Shown here piece after piece: positions 14,834 through 23,461 of a DNA stretch of 32,619 nucleotides. Position 1 is the stretch's first letter; every line of letters begins with the position of its first letter. The notes beneath the pieces are model-generated. The model saw nothing but the letters and a program-made list of their open reading frames with translations, did no database searches and was not told the DNA's origin. The position numbers were made by a program, and so were the translations under genes. Origin of the DNA: UBA4717 sp045531795 (GTDB taxonomy: Bacteria > Bacillota > Clostridia > Oscillospirales > CAG-272); contig JAZSET010000098.1 in assembly GCA_045531795.1 (NCBI GenBank), forward strand, positions 1 to 32,619, in the 5' to 3' direction.

Positions 14834-15589
14834 TTGAAAAACGGAAAAAAGATTGCAAATTTTAAGGAAATAGAGGCAAGAAGGGAGAAAGCGGTAGCAA
14901 AAGAAACACTTCTTATGTACAAGTTCCTGTATGTAACATTAGTGGCGCTTATAGGTATTATAGGTGTCCTTGTTATCAGAAATAACGGAATGGCAACAGT
15001 TAATTTCCTGGTGAACGTACAAATGCCTCTTACAATTGTATTTGCGGTATTGACTGTTTTGGCACTTATAGGTTTTGTGATTTGCAGAAGAAAGAATACT
15101 GATGAGCAGTCAAGGGTTGTCACAAGCACATCTCTTCTTGCAATTGCATTTATTGCGCTTGTTCTGACTTTCTCCTATAAATATGTAGATGTATATTATG
15201 ATACCTGGCGTATAATAGCTCTTATCGTAATTGCAGCACTCTATTTTGTTTACCATATATACGATTCACTTTTCTTTGCAATGAGTGTACAGTGCGCTCT
15301 TGGTGTGCTCGCGGTAAATCTTCTTGCAAAAACATCTTTGCCGATGGCTTTCAGAGTCGTAATCGGAGTTGTTACAATAATACTTTGCACGGTTGGTGCA
15401 TATCTGTTGCTTTCTAAAGAAGATAAAAAAGCAGCGATCAAGGATTATAAGTTTATAATAATGACAGCAGTGCTCATCGCTTGTACATTGCTTTCATTGT
15501 TTGTTCCCGCTATAATATCATATGCAATTTTTGCACTTCTTGCAGTTTATATAGTAATTTCCGTCATTTCTACCATAGAATTGATGTAA
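14834..15589 (+). CDS. Multi-pass membrane protein of unknown function
   Basis: The protein has 251 residues. A basic cytoplasmic N-terminus (MKNGKKIANFKEIEARREKA) is followed by about seven or eight hydrophobic segments: near residues 30-47, 57-80, 97-113, 123-145, 150-163, 170-190 and 205-250. No transport or enzyme motif is seen, and few charged residues lie inside the membrane. The start is TTG 14834; an in-frame stop just upstream at 14825 rules out a longer form. GAAAGG lies 13 nt upstream, which is rather far. It sits between rsmE and a CdaR-type regulator. I do not recognise the family. A structural or envelope role would only be suggested by the division genes downstream. Confidence 0.85.
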   Translation: MKNGKKIANFKEIEARREKAVAKETLLMYKFLYVTLVALIGIIGVLVIRNNGMATVNFLVNVQMPLTIVFAVLTVLALIGFVICRRKNTDEQSRVVTSTSLLAIAFIALVLTFSYKYVDVYYDTWRIIALIVIAALYFVYHIYDSLFFAMSVQCALGVLAVNLLAKTSLPMAFRVVIGVVTIILCTVGAYLLLSKEDKKAAIKDYKFIIMTAVLIACTLLSLFVPAIISYAIFALLAVYIVISVISTIELM

Positions 15590-15616
15590 ATTTTATAAAA
15601 AATTTCTAAAAAACTA

Positions 15617-15645
15617 TTGAAAAATCACAAAAAATGTTGTAAAAT
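15617..15645 (+). promoter_or_regulatory. Putative promoter of the CdaR-type regulator gene
   Basis: TTGAAA (15617-15622), a 17-nt spacer and TAAAAT (15640-15645) each match the consensus at five of six positions. The gene starts at 15690 behind GAAAGGAGG. Confidence 0.6.
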
Positions 15646-15689
15646 ATATTTAAAATAACCAATACATAAAAATTGAAAGGAGGCGCCTT

Positions 15690-16775
15690 ATGTCGAACAG
15701 AATGTTTCAGGGAGTTATTCACCAGATGAAAGAGGCTGTTGATCGTGTTATCGGCGTTATAGACGAGAATGGGATTATAATCTCTTGCTCTGAGCTTGTT
15801 AAGATTGGAGAACCACGTCAAGCGGTGCGTGATGAACTGAGCTATACGACTGACGCCATAATATCCGGAGGATATACTTATCGTCCTATCGGTACAACTC
15901 CAAAGGCGGAGTACATAGTATTTGTTGAGGGAGAGGACAAAATGGCGGATAAAATCGCTATGATTCTGTCTATATCACTCAGCAATATAAAGAGCTTGCA
16001 CGATGAAAAATATGATAAGAGCTCATTTATCAAGAATATAATCCTTGATAATATTTTACCGAGCGACATCTATATCAAGAGTAAGGAGCTTCATTTCAAT
16101 TCGGATGTATCAAGAGTGGTTTATCTTGTCAAGTTTTACGGCAAGAGCGAGGTTAATCCTTTTGATATAGTTCAGAATATGTTCCCCGACAAGAACAAGG
16201 ATTATGTAATCAGTGTAGGAGAGCATGACATTGTACTTGTTAAGGAAGTCAAGCAGAACTACGATTTAAAGGAAATTGAAAAGATAGCGCAGACCATTTC
16301 GGATACATTAAGTACGGAGTTCTATACAAAGGTATCTGTAGGTATTGGTACTGCGGTTGACGGGATCAAGGACCTTGCCCGTTCTTTCAAGGAAGCGCAG
16401 GTTGCTCTTGAGGTTGGAAAGGTATTTGATACCGAAAAGAACATTATTACTTATGAAAATCTCGGAATAGGAAGACTCATTTATCAGCTTCCCACAACAC
16501 TTTGCGAAATGTTTATGGCAGAGGTATTCAAGAAAGGCTCGCTTGAGTCACTTGACAGAGAGACACTTACAACAATTCAGTGCTTCTTTGAAAATAATCT
16601 TAATGTTTCAGAGACATCCAGAAAACTCTTTGTACACAGAAATACGCTTGTTTACAGACTTGAAAAAATCAAAAAACTTACAGGACTTGATCTGAGAGAA
16701 TTTGACCACGCAATCACATTTAAGGTGGCGTTAATGGTTAAGAAATATCTGGCAAGCAAGCCCTCAAAATTCTGA
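15690..16775 (+). CDS. CdaR/PucR-family transcriptional regulator
   Basis: The protein has 361 residues. The N-terminal ~130 form a sensor-like domain (VDRVIGVIDENGIIISCSEL) resembling the sugar-diacid recognition domain of CdaR regulators. A central GGDEF-like beta region follows (FYTKVSVGIGTAVDGIKDL). The C-terminal PucR-type helix-turn-helix reads FFENNLNVSETSRKLFVHRN then TLVYRLEKIKKLTGLDLR. These proteins normally activate sugar-acid or purine catabolism genes. Here the neighbours are ftsE and ftsX, 90 bp downstream, so control of wall remodelling or simple conserved proximity is possible. ATG 15690 has a strong GAAAGGAGGCG ribosome binding site. The ligand is unknown. Confidence 0.88.
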   Translation: MSNRMFQGVIHQMKEAVDRVIGVIDENGIIISCSELVKIGEPRQAVRDELSYTTDAIISGGYTYRPIGTTPKAEYIVFVEGEDKMADKIAMILSISLSNIKSLHDEKYDKSSFIKNIILDNILPSDIYIKSKELHFNSDVSRVVYLVKFYGKSEVNPFDIVQNMFPDKNKDYVISVGEHDIVLVKEVKQNYDLKEIEKIAQTISDTLSTEFYTKVSVGIGTAVDGIKDLARSFKEAQVALEVGKVFDTEKNIITYENLGIGRLIYQLPTTLCEMFMAEVFKKGSLESLDRETLTTIQCFFENNLNVSETSRKLFVHRNTLVYRLEKIKKLTGLDLREFDHAITFKVALMVKKYLASKPSKF

Positions 16776-16865
16776 TGTTGCAAATATAAATTAAAGAACA
16801 ACGCCGGAGATAGCAATATGCCATCCTTCGGCGATTCTTGTTCGATAATATGGAGAATAATTAAA

Positions 16866-17543
16866 ATGATTGAGTTTAAGAATGTTACAAAGGTATATCC
16901 AAACGGCACAGTAGCGCTTGACGGAGTAGACCTGACGATAGCCGACGGGGAATTCGTTTTTATTGTCGGCGGAAACGGTTCGGGAAAGACTACGCTGACC
17001 CGTCTTCTTATAAAGGAAGAAGACATAACAAGCGGTGAAATAATAGTGAATAATCAGGAATTATCAAAGATCAAGCCGCGACAGATACCCTATTACAGGA
17101 GAGGGCTTGGTATGGTGTTTCAGGACTTCAGGCTTCTCGAAAAAAAGACGGTTTATGAAAATGTGGCCTTTGCAATGGATGTTATCGGTAAATCAAACAA
17201 GTCAAAACAGTTGAATGTAAAAACTGCTCTTGAACTTGTAAAGCTGCTTGATAAGGCTCAGTGCAAACCCTGCGAGATTTCGGGGGGAGAACAGCAGAGA
17301 CTCGCTATTGCAAGAGCCTTTGTTAATGAGCCCGGTGTAATTATTGCCGATGAGCCAACAGGTAATATTGACCCTGAAATGAGCCGCGGAATAATGGAAT
17401 TGCTTATTAAAATCAATCAGCAGTTTGACCGCACGGTTATTGTCATAACTCACGAGGAAAAGCTCGTGAATTATTTTAAAAAGAGAGTAGTAAGAATAGA
17501 CGAGGGCAAAATCGTAAGCGATAGAGTAGGAGGTATGTTTTAA
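16866..17543 (+). CDS. ftsE: Cell division ATP-binding protein FtsE
   Basis: ATPase of the FtsEX complex, which sits in the division septum and transmits ATP hydrolysis through FtsX to activate a murein hydrolase outside. The motifs are all present: Walker A IVGGNGSGKTTL, Q-loop MVFQDFRLLEKKTVYENVAF, signature SGGEQQRLAIARAF, Walker B VIIADEPTGNID and the switch His in VIVITHEE. The protein has 225 residues with start ATG 16866 (MIEFKNVTKVYPNG), the usual FtsE N-terminus. The same frame is open upstream to 16818, but GGAG at 16852-16855 supports the shorter form. Its stop overlaps the ftsX start. Confidence 0.96.
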   Translation: MIEFKNVTKVYPNGTVALDGVDLTIADGEFVFIVGGNGSGKTTLTRLLIKEEDITSGEIIVNNQELSKIKPRQIPYYRRGLGMVFQDFRLLEKKTVYENVAFAMDVIGKSNKSKQLNVKTALELVKLLDKAQCKPCEISGGEQQRLAIARAFVNEPGVIIADEPTGNIDPEMSRGIMELLIKINQQFDRTVIVITHEEKLVNYFKKRVVRIDEGKIVSDRVGGMF

Positions 17544-18427
17544 TGAAACTCGGATACTTTATCGGTGAGGCATTAAAGGGAATATGGCGTAATAAACGCT
17601 ACAGCATATCAACTATACTTGTGCTTATGGGATGCCTTGTAATAATCGGAAGCGCATTTCTTATATATGCTAATGTAGATTACAATATGGAAAAGCTTGA
17701 GCTTGCCAAGGAAATTGTAGTTTTCATAGATTCCGGGGCAGATGAAGCGCAGATTGCCGAAATAGGCGCGAGGATAGCAGCCCTTGACAATGTTGATGCA
17801 GACAATATTGAATATACCTCCAAGGAGGATGCTCTGAAGGAAGAGGCAAACAAATATTCAGAGTACGGCAATCTGTTTGAAATTCTTGAAAATGATAATC
17901 CTCTGCGTGCGGAGTTTGTTATCCCTTATTATACAAACGAGGGCGTTTCCACTCTTGTTTATCAGCTAAATCAGATTGAAGGTATAGAAAAAATCAATAA
18001 CAGACTTGACCTTGCAGGAAACATCGAAAGCCTGAAGAGCGCTATTTTGTTTGTACTGCTTGTATTTCTTATTATACTTCTTATCGTTTGTATATTCCTT
18101 ATTGTCAATACAATAGGAATGGCGGTTATGGCCCGCAAGGACGAAATTGTAATAATGCGATATATAGGTGCAACCGGTCGCTTTATTGCTCTGCCGTTCA
18201 TAATCGAGGGTATAATAATTGGTGTCGTGTCAAGTATTTTAGCATTTTTCGCACAGATATTTATATACAATTATCTTGTAGTCGCAATAGGCGGAGGACT
18301 TAGTATAGTCAATCTTTGTCCGTTTGCACTTGTTCAGCACACAATTCTTATAGGCTTTGTTGTAATCGGCTTGTTCTGCGGTATTGTAGGAAGTCTGTTG
18401 TCTATGAGAGATTATATAAAGGCATAA
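17543..18427 (+). CDS. ftsX: Cell division protein FtsX
   Basis: Membrane partner of FtsE with no transport role; its large external loop binds and activates a peptidoglycan hydrolase. The first membrane segment is near residues 20-43 (YSISTILVLMGCLVIIGSAF). An external domain of about 120 residues follows, then three more segments: 172-198, ~216-240 and 262-288. The 294-residue length and 4-TM layout are standard. The ATG overlaps the ftsE TAA by one base, and AGGAGGT inside the end of ftsE is the ribosome binding site, so the two are translationally coupled. The M23 hydrolase just downstream is the obvious partner. Confidence 0.95.
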   Translation: MKLGYFIGEALKGIWRNKRYSISTILVLMGCLVIIGSAFLIYANVDYNMEKLELAKEIVVFIDSGADEAQIAEIGARIAALDNVDADNIEYTSKEDALKEEANKYSEYGNLFEILENDNPLRAEFVIPYYTNEGVSTLVYQLNQIEGIEKINNRLDLAGNIESLKSAILFVLLVFLIILLIVCIFLIVNTIGMAVMARKDEIVIMRYIGATGRFIALPFIIEGIIIGVVSSILAFFAQIFIYNYLVVAIGGGLSIVNLCPFALVQHTILIGFVVIGLFCGIVGSLLSMRDYIKA

Positions 18428-18450
18428 TTTGTTTTGGAAGGAAAAACACG

Positions 18451-19674
18451 GTGAAGAAATTAAATACACAAAAAAATCTCAAACATATAGGGTTTGGACT
18501 GCTTCGGTGTATTGTCAGTTTGATACTTGTTGTTTCGCTTTTATCTGCAACGTTTGGTGCTCTCAGCTTTTCGCAGGCTGCATATTACGGTGTTTCTGAT
18601 GCAAATGTTCAGAAGCTTGAAAACAGATTAAGCAGTATAAAAAAAGAGATAAATGGGCTGAAGAGCAATATTTCATCAACTCAGAAAAATAAGAATGATA
18701 AGCTTGCAGAAAAAAAGCAGCTTGACCAGGAAATCAAGCTTAAGCAGGACCAGATTGAGGTTACAGCTCAGCTTATATCATCTCTGACTGAAAATATTGC
18801 AACAAAGGAAAAAGAGATTGCAGACAAGGAAAAAGCATATAACGAGAAGCTCGAAAGCTTTAAGCAAAGGCTACGAATAAACCGCGAGGAAGGTGAGCTA
18901 AGCTATCTCGATATGATTCTCGGTGCTACAGGTCTTGCAGAGTTCTTTATAAAGCTTGACCGTATCGGAAGTATGATTGAATACGACAATAAAATAATGA
19001 CAACAATCACTGACGATAAAACAAAGCTTGAGGAAGAAAAGACTGCGTTTGAGGAAACGCTTGCTTATCAGATGACTTTGAAAGAAGAGTATATGGCTGC
19101 GCAGAAAGACCTTGCTGTAAAAGCTGAGGAGGCTGCAGGATATATAAACAGACTTCTTGCGACCGAAAAGGACTTCGCAAAGCAGCTTGCTGCCAAGGAG
19201 GCAGAAAAGGATGCTCTTGACAAAGAAATAGAGGAGTATGTAAAGCAACTTCAGGCACAGAATACAAAGTATGTAGGCGGAGAGTTTATGTGGCCTGTAC
19301 CGCTTAAATATACATATGTGTCTTCCGAATGCGTTTGGAGAAACAGTCCCCTTTCGGGAAGAAAAGAATTCCATAACGGAATTGATATCCCTGTAGCCTT
19401 TGGAACAGATATATATGCATCGAACTCGGGAACGGTTGTAAAGAGTCAGTGGCATAACAGCTACGGCTATTATGTAATGATAGACCACGGCGGCGGATAT
19501 GCTACTCTCTATGCTCATAACAGTAAGCTCTTGGTGTCTGTAGGTGATGAGGTCACAAGAGGACAGGTTATTGCAAAAGCAGGCTCTACGGGAGACTCTA
19601 CGGGTAACCACTGCCATTTCTCGATGTATGAGAACGGTGCTATTATAAATCCGAGAAAGTATTTCCCGAAATAA
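18451..19674 (+). CDS. Coiled-coil M23 murein hydrolase, probable FtsEX partner (PcsB/EnvC-like)
   Basis: Exported peptidoglycan endopeptidase of 407 residues. A basic N-terminus and hydrophobic segment (CIVSLILVVSLLSATFGALS, about residues 19-38) act as signal or anchor. A long coiled coil (about 48-270) follows, rich in Lys/Glu/Gln, and then a LytM/M23 domain. Its zinc ligands are visible: H and D of FHNGIDIPVAFG and the HxH of GNHCHFSMY. EnvC, PcsB and RipC share this layout and are activated by FtsEX; the gene lies 23 bp after ftsX, so the same role is inferred. GTG 18451 was chosen because GGAAGGAAAAACACG precedes it; the longer frame from 18316 overlaps ftsX and is not credible. Unlike EnvC it keeps all catalytic residues. 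Confidence 0.92.
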   Translation: MKKLNTQKNLKHIGFGLLRCIVSLILVVSLLSATFGALSFSQAAYYGVSDANVQKLENRLSSIKKEINGLKSNISSTQKNKNDKLAEKKQLDQEIKLKQDQIEVTAQLISSLTENIATKEKEIADKEKAYNEKLESFKQRLRINREEGELSYLDMILGATGLAEFFIKLDRIGSMIEYDNKIMTTITDDKTKLEEEKTAFEETLAYQMTLKEEYMAAQKDLAVKAEEAAGYINRLLATEKDFAKQLAAKEAEKDALDKEIEEYVKQLQAQNTKYVGGEFMWPVPLKYTYVSSECVWRNSPLSGRKEFHNGIDIPVAFGTDIYASNSGTVVKSQWHNSYGYYVMIDHGGGYATLYAHNSKLLVSVGDEVTRGQVIAKAGSTGDSTGNHCHFSMYENGAIINPRKYFPK

Positions 19675-19698
19675 TTCACAGAAAGAAGCGGAATTTAT

Positions 19699-20898
19699 TT
19701 GAAAAAAAGAATATCAGTGTCAACAATGCTTATTGTAGTTGCTCTTGCGGTTCTTATAACCTTTCAGCTGACATATATAAGAGTAAATAATAAGTATGAA
19801 AAGGCACTCAATGAAATAAAAGATACACAGTTGCTCTATGACAAGCTCGCGTCAGTCGATGCTGCTTACAGGACAAACTTTGTCGGTGAAATCGATGAAA
19901 AAACGCTGATAGATACGGTTCTCCAGGGGTATGTAATCGGAACGGGAGACAAGTACGGAGCATATTTCGATAAAGAAAGATTTAATGAGATACTAAGTGA
20001 TACAAATGCTGAATTTGTCGGTATCGGAATAAATGCTGTTTATGACAGTGAGCTCGGCGCAATTCATGTGGTCAACGTGATTCCGGATTCTCCAGCCTTT
20101 GAGGCAGGGCTTATGCCGGGTGACCTGATTACCCATGTAAAGGGCGAAGCGGTGGGCAAGATTGGTTATTCAATGGCACTTAATGAAATAAAGGGCGAGG
20201 AGAAAACCAAGGTAAGTATTACAGTACTGCGTGACAGTTCGTATATTGATTATGAAATCGAAAGACGAAAGGTGACCGACTATACCGTTTATCACAGGGT
20301 GTATTCGGCTGATAAAACTGTTGGTATTGTGCAGATATTAAGTTTTGACGCAGGTACCGCACAGCAGTTCAAGGCGGCAGTCAAGGAATTGCTTGAAAGA
20401 GGCGTCACAAAGCTTGTATTTGATGTGCGTAACAATTCTGGCGGAAACCTTGAATCTATTGAAGAGGTTCTTGATTATCTGTTACCGGAAGGTACGATAA
20501 TCAGAATATATGATGCATCAGGCAACGAAGAAGTACTTGCGTCAGATGCTAAGTGTATAGATGTGCCTATGATGGTACTTATAAACTCCAACACGGCAAG
20601 TGCGGCAGAGCTTTTTGCAAGCGCACTCAGAGACTATGGCAAAGCAAAGCTGATAGGCGAAACCACATTCGGCAAAGGAACAATGCAGACGGTTATACCT
20701 CTTTATGACGGCTCTGCAATAAGCGTGTCAAGCAGTATGTACGCGCCCCCTGTTTCCGATAATTATGAGGGCGTGGGACTGAGTCCCGACATACGGATTG
20801 AATTACCCGAAGAAGTGAAGAATAAGTCGGTATTTCTGATTACAGACAACGAGGATACCCAACTTATTACAGCGATAAAAGAGTTTTCAAACAACTAA
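19699..20898 (+). CDS. S41-family carboxy-terminal processing protease (CtpA-like)
   Basis: Serine protease with a Ser/Lys dyad that trims exported proteins. One membrane segment lies at residues 7-27 (VSTMLIVVALAVLITFQLTY). The PDZ domain spans about residues 100-185 (VNVIPDSPAFEAGLMPGDLI). The protease core has VGIVQILSFDAGT, LVFDVRNNSGGNLESIEEV, the catalytic Ser in SNTASAAELFASALRDYG and the catalytic Lys in GETTFGKGTMQTV. The 399-residue length is normal. The TTG start at 19699 follows GAAAGAAGCGG. It is 24 bp downstream of the M23 hydrolase and may process it or other septal enzymes, as CtpA-type proteases do for hydrolase systems elsewhere. Confidence 0.93.
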   Translation: MKKRISVSTMLIVVALAVLITFQLTYIRVNNKYEKALNEIKDTQLLYDKLASVDAAYRTNFVGEIDEKTLIDTVLQGYVIGTGDKYGAYFDKERFNEILSDTNAEFVGIGINAVYDSELGAIHVVNVIPDSPAFEAGLMPGDLITHVKGEAVGKIGYSMALNEIKGEEKTKVSITVLRDSSYIDYEIERRKVTDYTVYHRVYSADKTVGIVQILSFDAGTAQQFKAAVKELLERGVTKLVFDVRNNSGGNLESIEEVLDYLLPEGTIIRIYDASGNEEVLASDAKCIDVPMMVLINSNTASAAELFASALRDYGKAKLIGETTFGKGTMQTVIPLYDGSAISVSSSMYAPPVSDNYEGVGLSPDIRIELPEEVKNKSVFLITDNEDTQLITAIKEFSNN

Positions 20899-20928
20899 TA
20901 TAAAACATATCAAAAGGAGAATTATAAA

Positions 20929-21408
20929 ATGGCAAACGCAATGACAGTAACTACAGACGGATTTAAGAAACTTGAGGCGGAACTTGAGTTTCTCGTAAAT
21001 ACCAAAAGAGAAGAGGTAAAGGAAGCTATTGCAACAGCAAGATCTTTCGGAGACCTTTCTGAAAACAGCGAATATGATGAAGCAAAAAACGAACAGGCTA
21101 AGGTTGAAGCAAGAATTGCTGAGCTTGAGGAAATTCTCAAGAATGTAATTGTAATTGATGAAAGCTTAATCAATACAGATGTTGTCGGACTTGGTACAAA
21201 AGTAAAAATCCGAGACAAGGATTATGGAGATGAGGAGGAGCTTTCAATCGTAGGCTCTAACGAAGCTGAATCTCTTGCAGGAAAAATTTCCGATATGTCA
21301 CCTCTCGGAATAGCGCTTATTGGCAAAAAAGTCGGAGAGACTGTAGTTGTTGAGGCTCCCTCGGGTTCATACGAGGTTGAAATCCTTGAAATTTCACTTG
21401 ATAAGTAA
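20929..21408 (+). CDS. greA: Transcription elongation factor GreA
   Basis: GreA enters the RNA polymerase secondary channel and stimulates cleavage of backtracked transcripts. The N-terminal coiled coil (residues 8-78) includes the tip ARSFGDLSENSEYDEAKNEQ with its two acidic residues, the functional signature. The C-terminal FKBP-like domain contains VGLGTKVKIRD, SPLGIALIGKKVGETVVVEA and PSGSYEVEILEI. Its 159 residues are typical. AAAAGGAG precedes the ATG by 9 nt. It lies 30 bp after the S41 protease and ends with a strong terminator, closing the ftsE-greA run. Confidence 0.97.
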   Translation: MANAMTVTTDGFKKLEAELEFLVNTKREEVKEAIATARSFGDLSENSEYDEAKNEQAKVEARIAELEEILKNVIVIDESLINTDVVGLGTKVKIRDKDYGDEEELSIVGSNEAESLAGKISDMSPLGIALIGKKVGETVVVEAPSGSYEVEILEISLDK

Positions 21409-21413
21409 CAAAT

Positions 21414-21441
21414 AAAAAAACGCCCGATGGGCGTTTTTTTA
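21414..21441. terminator. Terminator between greA and the convergent SGNH gene
   Basis: CGCCC (21421-21425) pairs with GGGCG (21429-21433) around GAT. Seven A residues before and seven T residues after extend the stem and give U-tracts in both directions. Confidence 0.92.
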
Positions 21442-21453
21442 TTTGTTAATTCA

Positions 21454-23331
21454 TTACCATACAAGCAAAGCCGTAATGATATAGGGTGCTGACGGGTCTT
21501 TGATGTCAACACTTAATGTAAGAGTATGCTTAGCATCTTCTTTACCAATATCAGTTCCAAGGATCAAGGGGTGATAACCCCGTTGATTCTGACGAAGCTC
21601 GTATTCTTTATCGAAATTATATACAAGGCGGTTTTCGGAACCGTACTCGGTGAGAAGTGCAGCATTGTTGCCGGTAAAACTTATAACCAATTGATTCTTT
21701 GGATCTGTAGGATAGAGATAACCTTTATATGGGTTAGCGGTTTTCCAGTATGATTCACTTGAAATTTCAAAATTTTTATTTTTTACAATGTTTATTTCGT
21801 CAATTAGATACATTTTCGGCTGAAAATCGGTATCTGTAAGCTTTTCGGGAAGAGTATACAGCACCTCGTTTTCCCGCTTTGTTTTATATACAAGCTCATT
21901 TTCAAGGAATTCTTTAATAACATCAAAATATAAGGCATATCCCGCGTTTGTGGGATGAACTATGTCGATATAATACTTTGCCCATTCACTATCGTTTGTA
22001 TAGTCAAAGAGAGAGCATACAGCTGATGCAATATTTACAGAAGATAGCTTGTAGTGTGCTGCTACTTCCTCTGCAGCAAGAGCCTCTTCATATAACTTGC
22101 CACTGTGTTCTCTTGCACGGGTCTGGTCGGTTATATATACGGGAACAATATCGCACAGGGGATTAGCTTGTTTTATTTGCCGTACAATGCTTTCAAAATA
22201 TATGCGTGTACTGTCAGGATCTGTGGCACAGTAAACGTCATTAATCGAAAAATCCACAAAAACGAGGTCGGGATTTAAAGACAAAACATCATGGGCACAT
22301 CTGAAAGCACCAAGCATAGAGCCGGAGGCGCTTATTGAACTGTTGTAGTTGTTAATCTCGGCATCAGGGAAAGTCTCTTCAAACCATTTCTGCGTCATTG
22401 CACGCCAGGAGTCTTTATCGGGATTATCTGCGCCGTATCCTGATGTAACAGAACTGCCGTAGTATACGATATTCAGCTTTTTATCTTCGGTCAGCTTCTG
22501 ATAAGTGTTTTCAAGCGGAAAACGTATATTTATGTATTCGGAATACTTTAAATCCCGGGTGCTGAGTTTACCCGTAATTTCGTCTCCCTCTTTAAGGTTG
22601 GCGTTATTCTTTAGCATTATTTCAAAAAAAGTGTTCATAGCAGCGCGTATTCCGTAAGAATTTGCACCACATAGTGTTATATCGCCTGTTGAAACCTTAA
22701 TGAGATATGAGTCGGGTGAAAGCCTGGAGTCGCACTTAAGCATAATATTAAGTGAGTCCGCCTGCTCCTTAAGCGGAAATCCGGTGAGCTCAATGAATCT
22801 GTTTTTGAATTCATCTATATATTTATCGTAAGAACCGTCTGTGGCACTTGATATTACATTAAAGCTTTTAATTTCTGAATCCGATACAGTTAGACGATTG
22901 ATATTATACTTGTGGTTGTATGTGTAGTCAACAGGCTTGATTTTATTATTGTCAATGCTAGTTATAATATAATCTACCGCATTTGCGGTTGCTGTGGGGC
23001 TGCCGCCGCAGATTACAACTTTGTTGTCTATGTATTTTACAGAAAAGTCAAGATGTCTGAGAGTGTTTGAAACGACAAGGGATTCCTGTCTGTTTGTATT
23101 ACCGATTAGAATTTCCTTTTCATCTATTGTTTGGGCAGAGATATCTCCCGAAATATAAGCTTCGGGGATAAGGGCGCTTATTTTATCTGCGGCATTTTTT
23201 ACCGTATCTCCGTCGCTTTCTGCATATATAATAGTGTATTTACTGAAATCAATTTTTGATAAAGAGCAGGAACACAAGGTCAAAAGCAAGAGCAGAAGAA
23301 TTATTCCTGCACAAAGCATTTTTTTTGCCAT
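21454..23331 (-). CDS. SGNH/GDSL-family hydrolase, lipoprotein
   Basis: Exported 625-residue lipoprotein with a hydrophobic signal ending in LCSC (lipid Cys at 22). The N-terminal ~150 residues form an alpha/beta region (YTIIYAESDGDTVKNAADKI) like those attached to carbohydrate-active enzymes. The central SGNH esterase domain has the nucleophile in IVYYGSSVTSGYGA, the FVDFSINDVY block and DIVHPTNAGYALYF with the Asp-x-x-His pair. The last ~120 residues look like a beta-sandwich or binding module. SGNH lipoproteins often deacylate plant or host polysaccharides, so an acetyl-esterase role is likely but not proven. Its promoter carries an unusual inverted repeat. It is a single gene converging on greA. 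Confidence 0.85.
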   Translation of the reverse strand: MAKKMLCAGIILLLLLLTLCSCSLSKIDFSKYTIIYAESDGDTVKNAADKISALIPEAYISGDISAQTIDEKEILIGNTNRQESLVVSNTLRHLDFSVKYIDNKVVICGGSPTATANAVDYIITSIDNNKIKPVDYTYNHKYNINRLTVSDSEIKSFNVISSATDGSYDKYIDEFKNRFIELTGFPLKEQADSLNIMLKCDSRLSPDSYLIKVSTGDITLCGANSYGIRAAMNTFFEIMLKNNANLKEGDEITGKLSTRDLKYSEYINIRFPLENTYQKLTEDKKLNIVYYGSSVTSGYGADNPDKDSWRAMTQKWFEETFPDAEINNYNSSISASGSMLGAFRCAHDVLSLNPDLVFVDFSINDVYCATDPDSTRIYFESIVRQIKQANPLCDIVPVYITDQTRAREHSGKLYEEALAAEEVAAHYKLSSVNIASAVCSLFDYTNDSEWAKYYIDIVHPTNAGYALYFDVIKEFLENELVYKTKRENEVLYTLPEKLTDTDFQPKMYLIDEINIVKNKNFEISSESYWKTANPYKGYLYPTDPKNQLVISFTGNNAALLTEYGSENRLVYNFDKEYELRQNQRGYHPLILGTDIGKEDAKHTLTLSVDIKDPSAPYIITALLVW

Positions 23332-23391
23332 TTTTTTCTCCGTTAAAAGAATTATTTTCCGACAATAATTTTAGCATAAACGGAGAAAAAA
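23332..23391. repeat. 13-bp inverted repeat spanning the SGNH gene start and promoter
   Basis: TTTTTTCTCCGTT (23332-23344) and AACGGAGAAAAAA (23379-23391) are perfect inverted copies 34 bp apart. On the coding strand one copy covers the ribosome binding site and the other lies between the -35 and -10 boxes. It could be an operator, or a coincidence of AT-rich DNA. Confidence 0.5.
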
Positions 23392-23396
23392 GTCAA
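23368..23396 (-). promoter_or_regulatory. Promoter of the SGNH lipoprotein gene
   Basis: On the minus strand, TTGACT (23396-23391), a 17-nt spacer and TAAAAT (23373-23368) match the housekeeping consensus at five of six positions each. The gene starts at 23331 behind AACGGAGAA. Confidence 0.7.
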
Positions 23397-23420
23397 GTTT
23401 GAGCAATTTTAGCAAGTAAA

Positions 23421-23450
23421 AAGAAGGGCAATCGTCAGATTGCCCTTCTT
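23421..23450 (-). terminator. Terminator after the first solute-binding protein gene
   Basis: AAGAAGGGCAATC (23421-23433) pairs perfectly with GATTGCCCTTCTT (23438-23450) around GTCA. On the minus strand a short U-run follows. It ends the gene stopping at 23462. Confidence 0.88.
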
Positions 23451-23461
23451 TGTGTTAGTAA

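Noticed and set aside
16797..16860. CGCCG/CGGCG complementarity before ftsE as a riboswitch
   Set aside because: Only about five pairs form across a long loop, with no conserved aptamer features.
18316..18450. N-terminal extension of the M23 hydrolase
   Set aside because: It would overlap the end of ftsX and place Cys-rich nonsense before the signal segment; GTG 18451 has a proper ribosome binding site.
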